The notes: a model not told the origin generated them from the sequence alone. Shown: positions 1-13,816, counted from the first letter of the stretch. The stretch is 50,490 bases of DNA from Dipetalonema caudispina (GCA_013365325.1 JABVXV010000400.1:1-50490); one strand, 5' to 3'. Made by a program: numbers and translations.

Positions 1-133
<133 letters not shown>

Positions 134-3100
134 GTTTAACTAAGATAGATTACAAATATTAGAATTATTTATGCAAAGATATTTTCCGGTCGCGTGACAT
201 CTAGATAAGACACGATCGACAGTTGACCTATTCAGTTGTATAGTGTCAGCGATGACCCAATGAAATATTCAGCGACTAACGTAAAAACAACTTGTTTCTT
301 TTTAATCTTTCATCCATCTATTCCCATTTCGATCCTCTTCTCTCCCACTTTATGCTCAATTATAATATTCTGTTCAACAAATATGTTGAGTTGAGTTCAA
401 AATTACACGAAATACGGGTAATATTATTCACGTGGAAAGTAAAATTTTCCTTTAATTGAAAATGTGAAAGTATTTCTGAACTATGAAAGTGATTACTTCT
501 GGTTGGAAATCTTTCCATAAAACATAAGAAAATTAAAGAAATATATCTCTTGCAAATATAAGATAATAGTAAATGAATGACATATTACATTTGTCTTTTC
601 CACTAAAAATACTTTAAAACAAACGAATCATTAACATTTTACATTTCTATGTCTTTAAGAATAAAAATTTATAAAAGAAATTATCGTCTTTTACAGCATT
701 TAGAAAATTGCCTAAAAATGTCAACTCAGTTGGAACAGAAGCAATAAAATTTTAATTTTCTGAATGTTTCATTCATCTGTCAACTTTCGATGTATACCTG
801 TAATAATATATAAATTACGAAAACAATCGCAAATTTCTCACAGCTATGATATGATAAAAACTTCGCAGTAGTATCAAATACTGTAACACTCTAATCGATA
901 TTACAAATTGGTCTGATTTCTATGTTAGAACTAAATAGTTGGAGCCTTAAAAGTTGTAACTTTTATAAAATTGACGGAAAATTAGATTAATATATCAATC
1001 ATTTAAATAACTTTGAATTTTCAATTTACTGCATGCAACGTATTGGAAAAGACTTGGTAGCATAACCTCGAACTTCAAGTATTTTTTTTTTTTTTAACAA
1101 GTTAGATCGCATAAATTAAGCGAATGCTTTTCGACCCATTGTTGATCGAATAAATTGCAGAAATTGCCGGTAAAGGAATTAAAAATGAATTGAAAGTATA
1201 GATTGTTAATTTATTTTCAATTAAAAAGCGATAATCCTGAGGAATTTAGTGAAAAGTGATCTACGGAAAGATAATCATTTCAGAATGTTGAAATTTTTAG
1301 TTCCAACCTCTTTACGTCAATTCAATTACAAGCAAAATTTCATAAAAAAAAAAGAAAAGAAAAGGGAATTATTCTGATTTCCGTTTGTCGTCTATGAGAC
1401 TATCAACAGATGAAAGGAAAAAGTGATAAGATATGGAATGAAAATTTTTACGATTAAGGGAAATTTTTGTAGAAAGAGGAATGAGGAGGAGAATTGCTGA
1501 AAAACTACATGACAAGACATTTTGGGAGTCCGAGGCACTTCCAGTTTTTCACATTTTTGACCTTCCTTTCTTTCATTCTAATTCATTGACAAAATATTCA
1601 ATTACTTATATTTTTCAAGTAAGCTAATTCTAAAGTAAAAAATTGATTTTCATAATGAAAGCTTAATTGATCTAATCAATAATAGTAATCCAATTTTGAT
1701 TCCTATAATGAAATTAATTCTTTTAATTCTTACATCATTGTCCATAATCATCACAAAAGATGGATGATAAATGAAAATTTTCTCACAAATTTTAAGCTTA
1801 CGTTAAATTTGAAATTTAAGCAATAAGATGTTAAATAAAAATATTTACATAACTGTGATTGTTAGTCATTATTTATCAATATTTTGATTAGTGATTGGCC
1901 AGGAGAGATATGAAAGAGAGTAAACAAAAGTTGTGTAATTCTTTCATTTCTTAAATGATTCTCAGCACGACAGACATTGCAAATGAATTCTCAATAGGTC
2001 ATTATCATGTGTAATTATCTACGGGTGGTCTCATTAACATTTTATTTTCTTCTGGACTCATTTCATTCATACACATCAATTGCATGTCTATTATGAAATT
2101 TTAAATTTGATAGAAAATGAAATTCAAATGATAATAAGTTAGCTTAAAATTATCAATGCAAATCATATCATTGTTAATTTTTTTCCCATTTATTGTTATT
2201 ATTTATTCAAAGTTTCATAATGCTTTATTATTTAATAAGTGGAAAAATGCATGAAGAAAGAATTAAGTAATTGATTTCATTCAAATGGAAAAAAGGAAAA
2301 CAAAATTCCAAAGCAATTTAATTCTAAGCAGTTTAATCGGAATGTTGCAAAGAATGAAAAAAATGTAGAGATACCTGAAATAATGCGTAAAATTAGTCAT
2401 TTCCCGTAATTTGTTACCATAGCGGTAAAAGAACCATTTTTGAGAAAGCATTAAAAAAAAAGAAAAAAAGAGTGGAATTTACGACAATTTTAAAATGGGC
2501 ATCGAATCAAAAGATATTCAATTGAATATAATGGTTTAAGGAAAGAAAGAAGGCAAAAAATCAGGAAATTAAAAAATACTTCTCAAATAATAAAATGAAC
2601 CATCGTCCACTCTTGAATTAACTTTATCCAAATTGTTGAGTATTATGTCCTTTTTACTAAAATTAATTGTTTTATTCAATTCTTAGCTTTAATTTAACTA
2701 CCGTTTTTATTCAGTTTTTATTCACTTCTGCTCATTAAATCCTAAAATGTTTTAAAATTGCACTTATTCAGAAACTTTTTAGCACAAGTATATTAGAACT
2801 TTTTATTTGGATACTGAATTAAACATATAATTTAATATTTTAGGTTATATTTTAAAGCATTTCAATATCTATTAAAGTTAATTAAAACATCAAATATGAG
2901 AGGATTAGTCATTACTTATTTCTCACATTTTTCCTATTGACCTAATAGCAGGATGAGTAACAGTCTATTTAATTTTAATAAAATGAAATAATTTTAATGA
3001 TACACATTAAGATTATTCCATTTGTTGGATTAAAAGACATTTAATACATAAAAGTTATACTTTATATTAAAATGAAATTTATTCTTTAAATGTATGAAAT

Positions 3101-3356
3101 GAAATCTTTCAAATATCTTTTAATCTAATAAAAATCACAAATAACTATCGTACAATTAATTTTCTTTATTTAATATTCTGAATATTACAATCTATTACTA
3201 CTAATCATGAAATATTACAATCCATTACTACTAATCATAATATATATAAAATTATATTATCTTATTAATTTGAAAATGATTACTGAAAAGATTTGATAAT
3301 ATTGAAAAATTGAAATATAAAATTATGTTTCACGTAAGAATGAAAATGTTACTTAC
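134..3356. other. AT-rich stretch without a recognised gene
   Basis: No long open frame or recognisable protein lies here. It must contain the downstream exon(s) of the minus-strand signal-peptide gene that begins at 3435. One phase-compatible candidate starts after a TTATTTCAG acceptor near 2365 and reaches a stop within about 14 codons. Another acceptor near 288 leads into a short open stretch. Neither could be proven. It also holds A/T homopolymer runs and the tandem duplication at 3181-3240. Confidence 0.5.
3181..3240. repeat. 30-bp tandem duplication
   Basis: Two adjacent 30-base units, 3181-3210 and 3211-3240, differ at only two positions. Both begin AATATTACAATC/TATTACTAC-like. This is a recent local duplication just downstream of the signal-peptide exon on the minus strand, probably inside its first intron. 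Confidence 0.9.
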
Positions 3357-3361
3357 GTGAA
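3330..3361. repeat. Inverted repeat spanning a 5' splice site
   Basis: TTCACGTAAG at 3330-3339 is the exact reverse complement of CTTACGTGAA at 3352-3361, giving a 10-bp stem and a 12-base loop. On the minus strand the first arm contains the exon end and the GTAAG donor of the signal-peptide exon, so the donor could be paired in the pre-mRNA. Confidence 0.8.
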
Positions 3362-3435
3362 TAAGGATGCTCCTTTTCATTAGTAGCTGATACGATGGCC
3401 AAAAAGATGAGTACAAATAGTAATGAACCGTTCAT
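3357..3435 (-). CDS. First exon of an unidentified secreted protein (signal peptide)
   Basis: Read on the minus strand from an ATG at 3435, the exon encodes 26 codons plus one base: a short polar start, a hydrophobic core LLFVLIFLAIV, then SA before a hydrophilic stretch starting TNEKE. This is a classic cleavable signal peptide with a predicted cut after VSA. The exon ends at 3357 in CAC followed by GTAAGTAAC, an excellent donor, so splicing is in phase 1. Downstream exons could not be fixed. A candidate after the acceptor near 2365 would give a mature peptide of only about 20 residues, but other exons in the first 3.3 kb are possible. The product would be secreted or membrane-bound. Family not recognised. 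Confidence 0.55.
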
Positions 3436-4015
3436 GACATGCAACCAAAACCGTTTAAGTTTTACGGAATGTGACTCTTCCTCTATCGTCAGTTATACTC
3501 TTGCCCTAATTTACTCTTTTTTCCCCCCTCCCTCCCCCTTTATCTCCTCCCATTTCATCTCTCTTGCATCTTTACTGTTCGCTTTATCTTCCTCCCTCTA
3601 CCTTTTTTCCTTTTGTAGTTTGAAAGAAAGAGAGATAAAATAAAATTATATTATCTTATTAATTTGTTGAGGTATGAGAATGAAGCAATTTGAGAGATAA
3701 AGCGGGGGAGAAGGAAAAATCTCGAAAAAGTTCATTGCTGCTATAATTCTGCAGCTATTTCAATTCCATAATTATTAACTGATTTATTATAAAAATTTAT
3801 AAATTATAACAATTTTTTTTTTAGCAAATATCAAATATTTTTACTTTCCAAAAAAAAAAAAAAAAAAGGGAAATGAAAAATGATCATTTTATGATTATCA
3901 AATTATTAATGTTATAATGTTTTCTCAATATTTATCATTCATCAAGCAAACAAGCTAGAAGAATATTATAGAATTTTTAAGCAATTTATAAAATTTAACA
4001 TTGTAAAAATTATCA

Positions 4016-4039
4016 ATAATAATAATAATAATAATAATA
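4016..4039. repeat. (AAT)n microsatellite
   Basis: Eight consecutive AAT units in intergenic DNA. Confidence 0.9.
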
Positions 4040-7000
4040 GTTATAAGGCTTGTTGCGCTTGAGAATCTTCTTGATATTCGTTCTTCAAATGGAAAATAGC
4101 AGGAAAAAAATATATCGGGAAAAAATACAAGAGATAAACCTTATAAATACAAAAATTCACTAAATAATAGTAATACAAAAGGACAGTAATGGGTTAATTT
4201 TTTTTTTTAAAAAAAAAAATAATCTTAAAGTTCAATTTCGTCATAATTGAAGATGTGTGACATCGTTGAAGAAAGGCTTGATTGCTTTTTTTAGTTAGAT
4301 GATATAAAGTGTTAATTATTTACAAATTATTTTAATTTCATTTATTATCATTGGTTGCTTAGAAGTATTTGCGATATTTGTATATGTGATATATATGCAT
4401 AATGAATTTGAGCCAAATATATGTTGAAAGCTTACCGAAGATTATTCATTATAACATTTAGATTACATTTGGAGAAAATACAGGTGTGTTTTAAAATTAA
4501 ACGTTCATATGATGCAAGGATGTAAATGAATTTTTGGATAATGAGAAAGGCTTCTGAATCATAGCGTGAATCTTTCATGGTATCAGCTAATCTGCCATTA
4601 CTATTTTATCGGATAGCTTGAAGTTTCTTCATGATACTATGTAATGAATGATTATTCATTTGTTCTGATCACATTTTGTCCTGTCAATTGTTGTATGACT
4701 TCAAATAAATCTTTTAATTAATGAGTAATTCTTCAACGACATAACAAATAAATATCGTTGTGCCTATGTTAATGGATGATAAAATCATCTTTTCCTTCGT
4801 TTCCATGACAAACAACTTAATTAACCTCTGTCTTTTGCCATCTTTCTCATTTCCGCCTTCTCAATTTCAATCCCAAGTTTTCGATCATCACTTGTCCCAG
4901 GACTAATAAATGCAATGAGGACAATGTTAATATCTTCTATTCATCAAGAATTATCGCTGAAATGGAACACAGATAAGGAAGTCATCAATTTTTCACACAA
5001 AATTCAATCCAATAAGCGAGACCTCATCATGGTATGCAAGTTGCAGCTATCAGAGCAGTAAAGTGCGGTAGGTCAATGACTTCCCACTGTGAACCACTTT
5101 CCATACTCGTACTACTAATATAAAGTATGTCTATGGAGCAATTACAGTAATAATATGGAATGTATTACTGTAGTGAAATGGATAACTTTAGTATTTCTTG
5201 TGGAATTATTTCGATTAAGAAGAATTGATATCATTTAATAATTAGCGGTGAAAAGCTTAATTGGCTTCTACAAATATCTCATAAAAAGGAAAGAAAAAAC
5301 AAACAGATTGTACAATAAGCTTTAGAAGTGTTGCAAAATTAATCCTCTGGATGTGAAGGCTTTCTTAGAGAAATTAGCCATGTTCCCTTTTTTAGGAATT
5401 TGAAGCTACTTCGATGAAAATACAAATCGTAAACATGAATAAAACCAATTCGTACCTTGTAGCATTCAGGATTTTCGAACATTTGTTATCTACATACGAG
5501 GTAATCACGGTTTAAGATCAATCTTAATCACTTTGGTCCTTAATCTTGCAACAAATATTTGCTTTATTAAGCTTTTTTCAGTAAACAAAACCGGGAAAAG
5601 TAATATCAGTTATTGTAAAACTTATTCCATTCTGTTAAAAAATTGAATATAAATCTAAATTCCATTCTTACTGATTCTTATTGAACAATTCGTGCGTATT
5701 TACGTAAGTGAACACGTGTTTATACGTGTATAAGTATGTTTCTGTTATTGTGCATGTAAATATTCCTCCATCCTAAAATTTGCGACGACCCAAAAAATCA
5801 AACGTATCTGAAGAAAAAGTCTACTAATTGCTTTCTGAATTGGCCTAATTCTTATGTGTGTCGAAAAAAGGGATGAAGTGGACGAAAAGAAAAACAGTGC
5901 TCTTAATGCATCAATTCATCATCAATTTCAGCAAATTTTTATAGCACAAGTGAATTAATAAATTTAAATTAAAAAACTAATTTCAAATGAAATCCAACGT
6001 AAAAAGATAAAAATATTGTGGAAAAAAAAGAATTAAACTTCTTTTGCAATTTTTCATTATCATAATTTAATGTCCCAATTTTTGCAAAAAAAAAAAAGGA
6101 TAAAACTTCTATGGACTCGAACAGAAGTAAAAACTACCAGCAAAGATTTTTCCACTCACAGTTAAAGAATCTAAGGTTATAGAGATGATTTGATCCAAAG
6201 ATGTTCAAAATTTGTCTACAATACGTCAAACTTCAAATTTCACTAATTAAAATGCATTGATTGGTAGGAAAAGTAGGAATAAAAGAAATACAAAATAAAA
6301 ATTGGATGATTAGTAAATGATCAATAGAATTAAATGACTGAAATTAGATGATTTCTCTTTCGTAGATTATGCAATAACTATTGACCATGTCCACACTACA
6401 AATAGCAAAAATTCCAAGATAAGTTACTTAATCCTGTGTAATCATATAATAATTCCTAAAATTTCTCGTCAAATATTAAAACAATATTAAATTTAGGAAG
6501 TTGGTAATAAATTTATCATTTCTAAATGATCTATTAGATCTAACTTCAATTAATATAACTTTGATTTGTGCATAAGAATCTTTCTTACTTGATATTTACA
6601 ATAGCTATTCGTCCAAATCTATCACCTTTCGGTTTGATTTGTTCATCAAACAATAGGCTTATTTTTTATAGAACTATACATTCAGCATATAGACATTTTT
6701 TTAATAAAAACATTGAAATTTGTCTGAAACTTAAATTAACAACTATTCTGATAAACTCATTGGAATTGTTTTAATCGGCTAAGAAATTAAATTTTTGCTT
6801 GGAACGATCACTATATTTTTTGCTTATATCTGAATTAATTTCCTCATTACTATTACGCTCATTAGCTTCTGTATTTAATTAATAATTTAACAATGTTATG
6901 CATGATAACATGAGTTGTGGACCAATCTTTTGCACGACTTTTCTAACATGGTCCTTTCCATTTTACCGTGGAGGAAACAGGATAAAAGAAATTCAATGTT

Positions 7001-7290
7001 ACAGTTGCAATTAAGGAGGAGATAGTGAGGAGAAATGTCGCATAACAACTTTTACTTATCATGTTGCACCTATCTTTAACAATTTAAAGAGATCAATTGA
7101 TTACTTTACTTGTTATAATGGTCGTTACTGTTGTTACAATTTCAATTAATTTCCTCCAATTACGTCATCCTACGACAATACCAATAATTAAATGAATGAA
7201 AGCAAGCTTATTGAAGCTTAATTCTTTTATGTGAATAGGCAACAAATAAATAACTCATAGAATTTTCAAAAATTTACTATCGATTTCATG

Positions 7291-7296
7291 TTTATT
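7291..7296 (-). terminator. Candidate AATAAA polyadenylation signal of the sedoheptulokinase
   Basis: TTTATT on the plus strand reads AATAAA on the minus strand, about 165 bases after the kinase stop codon at 7462-7464. It is the first canonical hexamer I noticed downstream of that gene. Confidence 0.45.
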
Positions 7297-7461
7297 CACA
7301 TTGTAATATAGTAATAGCATTTCATGAACAACCAATAACATGTGGAAGATAGATATGAAATGGAAATAATATAACCATCCTTCTTTTGCCTGACCATTGT
7401 CCATCTTTCTATGCTTCATATTGCAATTTGAAAGCATTATAAAGGCCACATAAGACTGCAT

Positions 7462-10400
7462 TCATCTGTTATGTGAAAAATGCAATGCATGCAATGCAGC
7501 ACCATATGCTGCACTGCATTTCGAACATGTATCAACTGAAGCGCAAATTTTGAGTATCCCTTCACATTGGCGGATTATTTCGTCCATAAAATAATTTCTA
7601 CTTGCATTGCCAGCTAATTTGATGCGTTCAATGCCCCATTCTCGAAGCTGATGGGGTGAAAGAAGACGAAATAAGTTGGAAACGATCCCACAGGCTGTAC
7701 GATGCATTAGCTGAAAAGAAACTTTTCGAATCATTAAAACTTAATTCTTCACGATAAAATTCTATAAGGGATGTGTAAATGTATCTAATTATTCAGAGGT
7801 AAGCGTGCAGAATCTATGCATATATTCACTTGTATGTTTGTGAGAATATGTTTAAATGATGGAAATTTAGATAAGGCAGAATTAATGACTTAGTATTATG
7901 TATTGTGAAGAAGTGAGAAATTGTTGAAAGCGAATAATTTTGGAATCTCACCCATTCTATTTTGGATTTCAACAGCATACTTTGATTTACTGCTGAAGCA
8001 CAAAATTAGATTTTATTGAAAATTCTATTCTTTCAACCACAGTCCCAAAATCTACTTCCCTAGTATCTAACTGAACTGAAAGTGCACAGTATGAGATATA
8101 CTAAAGCTGGGTTAAAGTTGGGAATGTGAAGTATAACATACATACCTCTTCAATGGTAGTAGTTGAAGTGATTCCGGAAATGCATGATGAAACATTGTCC
8201 GCACGTTCGGGTATAAACACTGGTTGAACATCAATTGTAGATGACGAGCACTTTCCAGTTCCACTTAATATACCATTTAACTTTTCATAATCTACTTGTA
8301 GATTGCTAGTACCAGAGATGAGTTGTGAAGCCCATTCAACGACTTTCTGTAAAAAACGCTTTCATTCATCATATGAGAATAATGAGGAAATTTGCACTGA
8401 TTATGAAGAGTTTAAACGCTTTCCAGAAAGCCCAACTTCAAAATGCCTGAATAATTCCCGCAATTTCAACTTTCTCCAGAATGAAGACTGAAATGGAAAA
8501 TGTATTTGTTTAAATCATATCATTTATACAGCATGTACAACAAATAGAAATGAGAAAAGAGTGCTTGCCTCTGCGATCAGATTAATTGCGTTACCGCCAT
8601 TCATTGATGCGGCCACCACTATCTTCTTTTTTCCGCTCTCACCGAAGAACGGTTTCGTGAGAAGTGGAGCGGAAGTCGCACGATTTACCGTTGGTAAAAA
8701 ACAGAGCTGTGCTGATGTCCCCAAATTTAATACTAAAGAGTTTGAATAATTAATGAAATAAGTTTACTTCTCATTCAAGATTTTAAAATTGATCTTCGTC
8801 TTCTGTAGACCAGAAGTTTCTGATATTACAACATCGATTCATTATCTTCAAACTCAGGTAGGAAAGTTACTTCTTAATTGATTAAAACATGCTAACTGTT
8901 ATCTTCTAGAGTTGAATTAATTTATTGCTTCGTTAAATGGACAGAAAACGTACGCATACGCAGAAATATTATCAAATTTCAGGTTAGTAAATCCAAACAT
9001 TTAGGTTATTTCTAGTTAAAATTCTGTGTAGGAATCTATCCGAATTCAAGATTATGCTTCTAAAAAAAAGGATTGACGGCTTTATGTGACAGTAAATGAA
9101 TTGAAAGAAATTTAATTACTTAGTTATAAAAAGATCGCATTTGCCAGATGTTTTTCCCAAAGATATTTTCCTCTTGTTAAAGTGATAACAAAACGTTTTG
9201 GAGAATTGAAAGTTAATTAATAGAAATTCAAGTACCAGCTGTTCCGGGTTCTAGCAATGGATAGACGGTACTTTGAAGATCACCACAAGATGCTAAAAGT
9301 TTTGCACCAAGTGGTAAACCAAAATTAGCTCGTTTTACCAAACCAACAATTTCGTCTGTTGAACAAATCGTTGGGAGTAAATGTATTGGTACCAATTCAT
9401 CCTGGAGTAAAATGTTTCTAAATCATTCCTTTGAAATTCATCCTATACAATTATTCAGTTCTTACAAATACGATTTAGCTCATAGCCTATTAGTTGATGC
9501 ATTAAGTAGAATGATTTTACGCTTAACATAGTAAACTTCCTCAAAAAAAAAAAAAAAAAAAAATGAGTGTATAATACCAACTTCGGCTACATAATAACGA
9601 GACATACATTAATAAATTAAAATATCAGGAAAAGGGGAAATATCACTGAAATTCTAGTATCATCATACGAATGAGCGGATAGTTTGATGATGATCAAATA
9701 TCCAATATTAATAATAAAGTCATTCACAAAGACCGTTTAACGTAAACGCCATAGGAAGAGTGATATGAAATGCTATGTAAAAAATATCCCGAATTCTTAA
9801 AGGTTTTTAGGTTCTACACTTTTACAATGAAAGATTATCCAAGTTGCTTATTGGCAATTATTTCAGCATTTTGAAAGCCTAAGTTGGGGTGTTAAGTAAC
9901 GTAAAATTTCACAATTTTTATACTATTTCGTAAAAAGGAGAAGGGATTTAAAAAATGTTGACCGGTATAGTCCAGTATCCATCATAGGAGCAATAACCCC
10001 AGCTATATGCATTTTGAATACCAATAAATGCATTAGGAGATTGAGAAAGGTAACAAATGATCATATCCATGATGGTACCACAACAAGTCCATGCTGTATT
10101 AAGTTGACCAGAGAAATGAAGCCATGCAAGAGTTACCATACCAAATCCAATATGCAGACAACCACAATCCCACCTGCACATATCAACCAATATATGGTAA
10201 AATTAGCTAATAAATAAGTTAGATCAAATAAACTATTAATTATTGATGTCAATTGAAAAAATTAGAGAATTGGTGCTGTAAGCTTCTCTCAGGGAAATAT
10301 TAAACGGTCATTTTTAATTGTAAAAAGGTCAAACAGAAAATGAGTTAATAAAAATGTACACTCACACGTCAGTTTGAAAATACAATGAACAAGCATATAA

Positions 10401-11285
10401 ATTGTTTTTGGCTACGAAAATAAAACTAATAGAAGACAGATCAAACCTAGGAAGCGAATCGAGAAATTCTGTGGGTACTCTTTCGTCCATCCATGTTATC
10501 AATGGTGAACAATTAAATTTACCTATAAATTTGTCCATTATTCATTCACCGCAATACTCTCATCCTTGAACGATCACAAAAAATTCCATTTAATTCTTAT
10601 CATTTCTATATCATCATTTGGGAACTAAAATTGATTTTAATCTCACTTTCTCCTTTCTCTCATACTAACCTTTTGCTAAATCCTGGCCATTCCAAAGGAC
10701 GATACCATGCATCTGTCCTGTGATACTAACGGTCACATTCAATGATAGTTTCACTTCGATGGTTTTCATCAAGTTACGTAATATATCCAGTATTTTAACA
10801 GGATCCTGTTCACGACACAAATCCGATTCATGCTTTAGCCATGCATCATGCACTACTGATTTTTCCATGAGTATCCTAAATTTGAAATTATGGAAAATGA
10901 ATGTCACAAGCTGCAAAAATTAACTAGAGGGCCAGACAAAAACACACTTCGAAGTAATTAGTCAAAATTAAAAAACTAATATATGAGTTTATAACTATAA
11001 TATTTCCAGAAAAAGATCACCTCATAGTAGTACAAACATCGCTATTTAACTTGATGAGAAAATATTTCTCAAAATTTTTAATGACTAGGCCGTACTTCAT
11101 TATCAAAGAAAATTTGGACTAAGGATTGTACTTGTCACTGCTTTTTAATCATAATGCTAAAAGTTAATGACCTGAAAAGAAGGAAAACTGAAGCCTAACC
11201 GACTGTTGATATCCAGAATGCAACATTTAACACTCGTCGTTCCGATATCAATCCCGATGAAATTACCCACTTTTGTTTCTTCCAT
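7462..11285 (-). CDS. shpk: Sedoheptulokinase (SHPK, FGGY carbohydrate kinase), complete
   Basis: The enzyme uses ATP to phosphorylate sedoheptulose to sedoheptulose 7-phosphate, feeding the non-oxidative pentose phosphate pathway in the cytosol. Exons in order: 11200-11285, 10670-10875, 10447-10522, 9963-10173, 9236-9401, 8569-8732, 8146-8346, 7462-7710. Phases are continuous and give 452 residues, against about 478 in human SHPK. The phosphate-binding motif GIDIGTTSVK is at residues 11-20, GQMHG at 82-86, the probable catalytic Asp in CGDLQS near 234, VLNLGTS just after 248, AASMNGGN near 285-292 and the C-terminal nucleotide-binding LAGNASRN at 402-409. The order of motifs matches SHPK rather than xylulokinase or glycerol kinase. 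Exon 6 ends in GAG followed by GCAAGC, so intron 6 appears to be GC-AG. An alternative donor 28 bases later at the end of exon 1 exists, but phase favours the model given. Confidence 0.93.
8347..8568 (-). other. GC-AG intron of the sedoheptulokinase
   Basis: Exon 6 must end after the codons for IAE because family alignment continues directly into KVVEWASQL in the next exon. The bases after GAG are GCAAGCAC, matching the AG/GCAAGT consensus of GC-AG introns, and the 3' end is TTTTTTACAG. No GT donor keeps both frame and homology. Confidence 0.75.
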
Positions 11286-13329
11286 CAAAATTTTGACACC
11301 AAACAATATCTATAATCCTTCAGATCAGGCCGTTGATCTTGCCTGTAACAGGTAAAATCTGTCCTAATCCACATGAAATATCAAACAAAAAAATACACAA
11401 ATTATTATACAAGATGTTATTCTGCTGCATACATGTATACCCAAACTTACTTACATTTACCTTGCTTGTTTCACATACACCTATCACCATATCGCTAACT
11501 GATCGGATGGAGGTACTATTTGACGTGTTCTTAAAGAAGACTAGCAAAATCATCTTTCCAGTTTCTTATTTAACTATCCGCTAATCAATCATTCCCATAA
11601 TTTTCACTTCTTTAAGTATTTTATGACATGTTTGATGATATATGCAAATCAAATTGCGATGAATTTCATGTTGTTTTTGACTTCATAATCTAACTAATTA
11701 TATCTGTTACGTTTTTCCGGAGATAGGTCACCATGATCATGACATACCTGAGATATCCCAAGAATTTTTTCACTTATTCTTTAGATAATGAATACCAATT
11801 GTTTTAATATTATTGTGGAAGAGCTGGTAAATTCTTTTCCAACAAAGATACGCATCCAAAAGGCTCAAGAAACATCGGTTATTAATTTTAAATTCTATTT
11901 ATTATCCTACCATATCAATAACAAATCAAACGAAAGAAATAGATATCGTTAATTTCTATAGTATCAGGAAAATATGAATCCACCCACAGACATACATAAA
12001 CATATATATATACCGTTCCGCTGGGACAAACTCCTCCATCAGAATCATATTAAGGATCGAATGCTATTCGAGTATTAAAAAAAAACTGTAAAAAGTAAGG
12101 TAACTAGTTGGAGGCTAAAAATTCACCCATCATATCAAATATTTCGAAACATATAAATCAATTACATCAAATGTCTTCTGTTTTATGGTGATGAAAGGCC
12201 GACAATATGTTGCACTTCAGGTGTACTTCTGTGAAAAAAAAAAAGCTCAAATCATCCAAGTTAATACATGGAATTATAAACAAAGATCTAATTTAATACA
12301 AAGAATAAAAAAAAAAAACAATTCATGGAGGCGGCAAGAATGGAGAACTGTTCAATCCTTAAAGCAACGGGTAACGGACGGATATATAAAATTAAAAAGG
12401 AAAAGAATAAATGACGGGCAAGTAATTGTGGAAATAACATAACAAACAATGAGCAGAAGGAATGACTGTTTTCACGGAAGGCGATGAAAATTAAGGATGA
12501 AAAAAAAAAAAAATGGAAAATACACCAGGCTACAACGAAAGGATTGCTCAAGGGGAATTTTGCAATAATGAAGTTAATCATCATATCAGCGTAATTTCAT
12601 GATAATAATAGTTAATCTTCATCGTTTATATAATTCATATCAAAAACCATTGAAAAAACGATCATCAGAAGATAAATCAGGGTTAATTAATGTTGTAATC
12701 TTGAGTCAACAATCGTTAAAACAAACGGAATAAATTAATAGCGATTATAAGAAAATGGAAGAAGTTTAAATATGATAATTTGGAAAAGAAAATGAAAAGA
12801 ACAAAGAGGAAATATAACCAATTAAATTAAGAACCCGTATTTTTGAAAAAATCTAAAACAATAGTATGCATATAGACTTGGTCACTATAATTACTACAAA
12901 TAGGTAAGACTCCACTGCGACAATCACAAATGATCAAACCATACATACAAGCATGCGTTGCAGTACGTTTATTTCATAACGATGGAAAATTTAAATAACA
13001 AAAAAAGGACTGGAAGAGATCTTGAACAAATGAAAATGAGGAATTCATTTCCATCATTTACAACAAATTATGTCATTCTTTCGGTTAATGAACGACATTG
13101 AAAGAGAAGAGAAAGACTGGGCAGGGAGGAGTACAAATGAAAGTACCAAGACTATAAACCTTTCCTATATACTCAGCGTTTTGTAAGAGAGTGTATTATT
13201 GTCCAGAAATACTCTCCAAAATTACCACGAATAAATAACTTAAAAGATATATATACATTCAATAGTGCTGTCGTTTATGTTAATCCTTCATTACTTTTGC
13301 ACTATTTCCGAGCTCTTCTAGCAAAATCG
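11286..13329. other. Intergenic, with low-complexity purine tract
   Basis: This is upstream of the sedoheptulokinase start and presumably holds its promoter. A purine-rich segment at about 12230-12520 creates long but compositionally biased open frames on both strands. I do not accept these as genes. No other feature is visible. Confidence 0.5.
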
Positions 13330-13526
13330 TCACCTCTCCGATTTTTTCTCCGTCATAGTTTCCACTTTCCGTGATGGTTGTGGCAGACTGTTCGAATCCT
13401 GCGAAGCCGAAATTACCGATTTATTTGGAGCAAATATTTTTTTGAACACATCATCTGGACCCATATTTTTTACTGCCAAATGGTATGCCGCTATCATGGA
13501 TTGCGAATGCAGTCTTTTTGTGATGC
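13330..13526 (-). CDS. Possible terminal exon of an unidentified minus-strand gene
   Basis: After an acceptor-like TTTTTTAATTTTGAG the minus strand is open for 65 codons with a balanced, protein-like composition (ITKRLHSQSMIAAYHLA near its start, a basic KVETMTEKKSER at its end) and then TGA. A second exon-like segment at 13817-13896 lies upstream on the same strand, but its phase would lead into a different frame of this exon, ending after about 25 codons in KKYGSR. Either one of the two readings is right or an intermediate exon is missing. Family not recognised. It lies 540-730 bases downstream of the galactosyltransferase on the same strand, so an operon partner or alternative 3' end is conceivable. 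Confidence 0.3.
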
Positions 13527-13816
13527 CTCAAAATTAAAAAAGAATCATTTTAAATCTCTAATAAGTGAAAGACAACAAATATCGGGAATGCCAAAAAAAA
13601 TTGACCGCACAACCATATATAAAAACATTTCCGGAACTATGAAATTATCACTCAGGCAAGATTTAACTGGAGGTCAAGCTACAAAATGTAGACAGATTAG
13701 TGTGCGCCGCCTTCACTTAATCAGAGAATTGATTATGGATCAGAAACAATGATTAAATGGTATAAATCTTCTTCGGAATCTTGGATAAGTAAGTAAATAC
13801 AAATCATGTGGTAAAC

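Larger units (their letters stand above)
3436..7461. other. Intergenic region without a recognised gene
   Basis: This AT-rich stretch lies between the signal-peptide exon (whose promoter must lie at its left end) and the 3' end of the sedoheptulokinase. It contains a short AAT microsatellite at 4016-4039, T- and A-runs and only short open frames with AT-driven composition. I found no exon supported by homology. Confidence 0.6.

Noticed and set aside
3181..3240. CRISPR-like array
   Set aside because: The two repeats are directly adjacent without spacers, and the genome is eukaryotic. It is a simple tandem duplication.
3395..3643. Plus-strand open frame of 82 codons
   Set aside because: It is the shadow of the minus-strand signal-peptide exon followed by a pyrimidine-rich tract.
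12185..12584. Long open frames on both strands in a purine-rich tract
   Set aside because: Composition is explained by A-runs (Lys/Arg on plus, Phe/Leu on minus). No splice context or homology.
13378..13752. Plus-strand open frame of 124 codons
   Set aside because: It begins with TTG, not ATG, has no recognisable homology, and lies opposite a more protein-like minus-strand reading with a splice acceptor.
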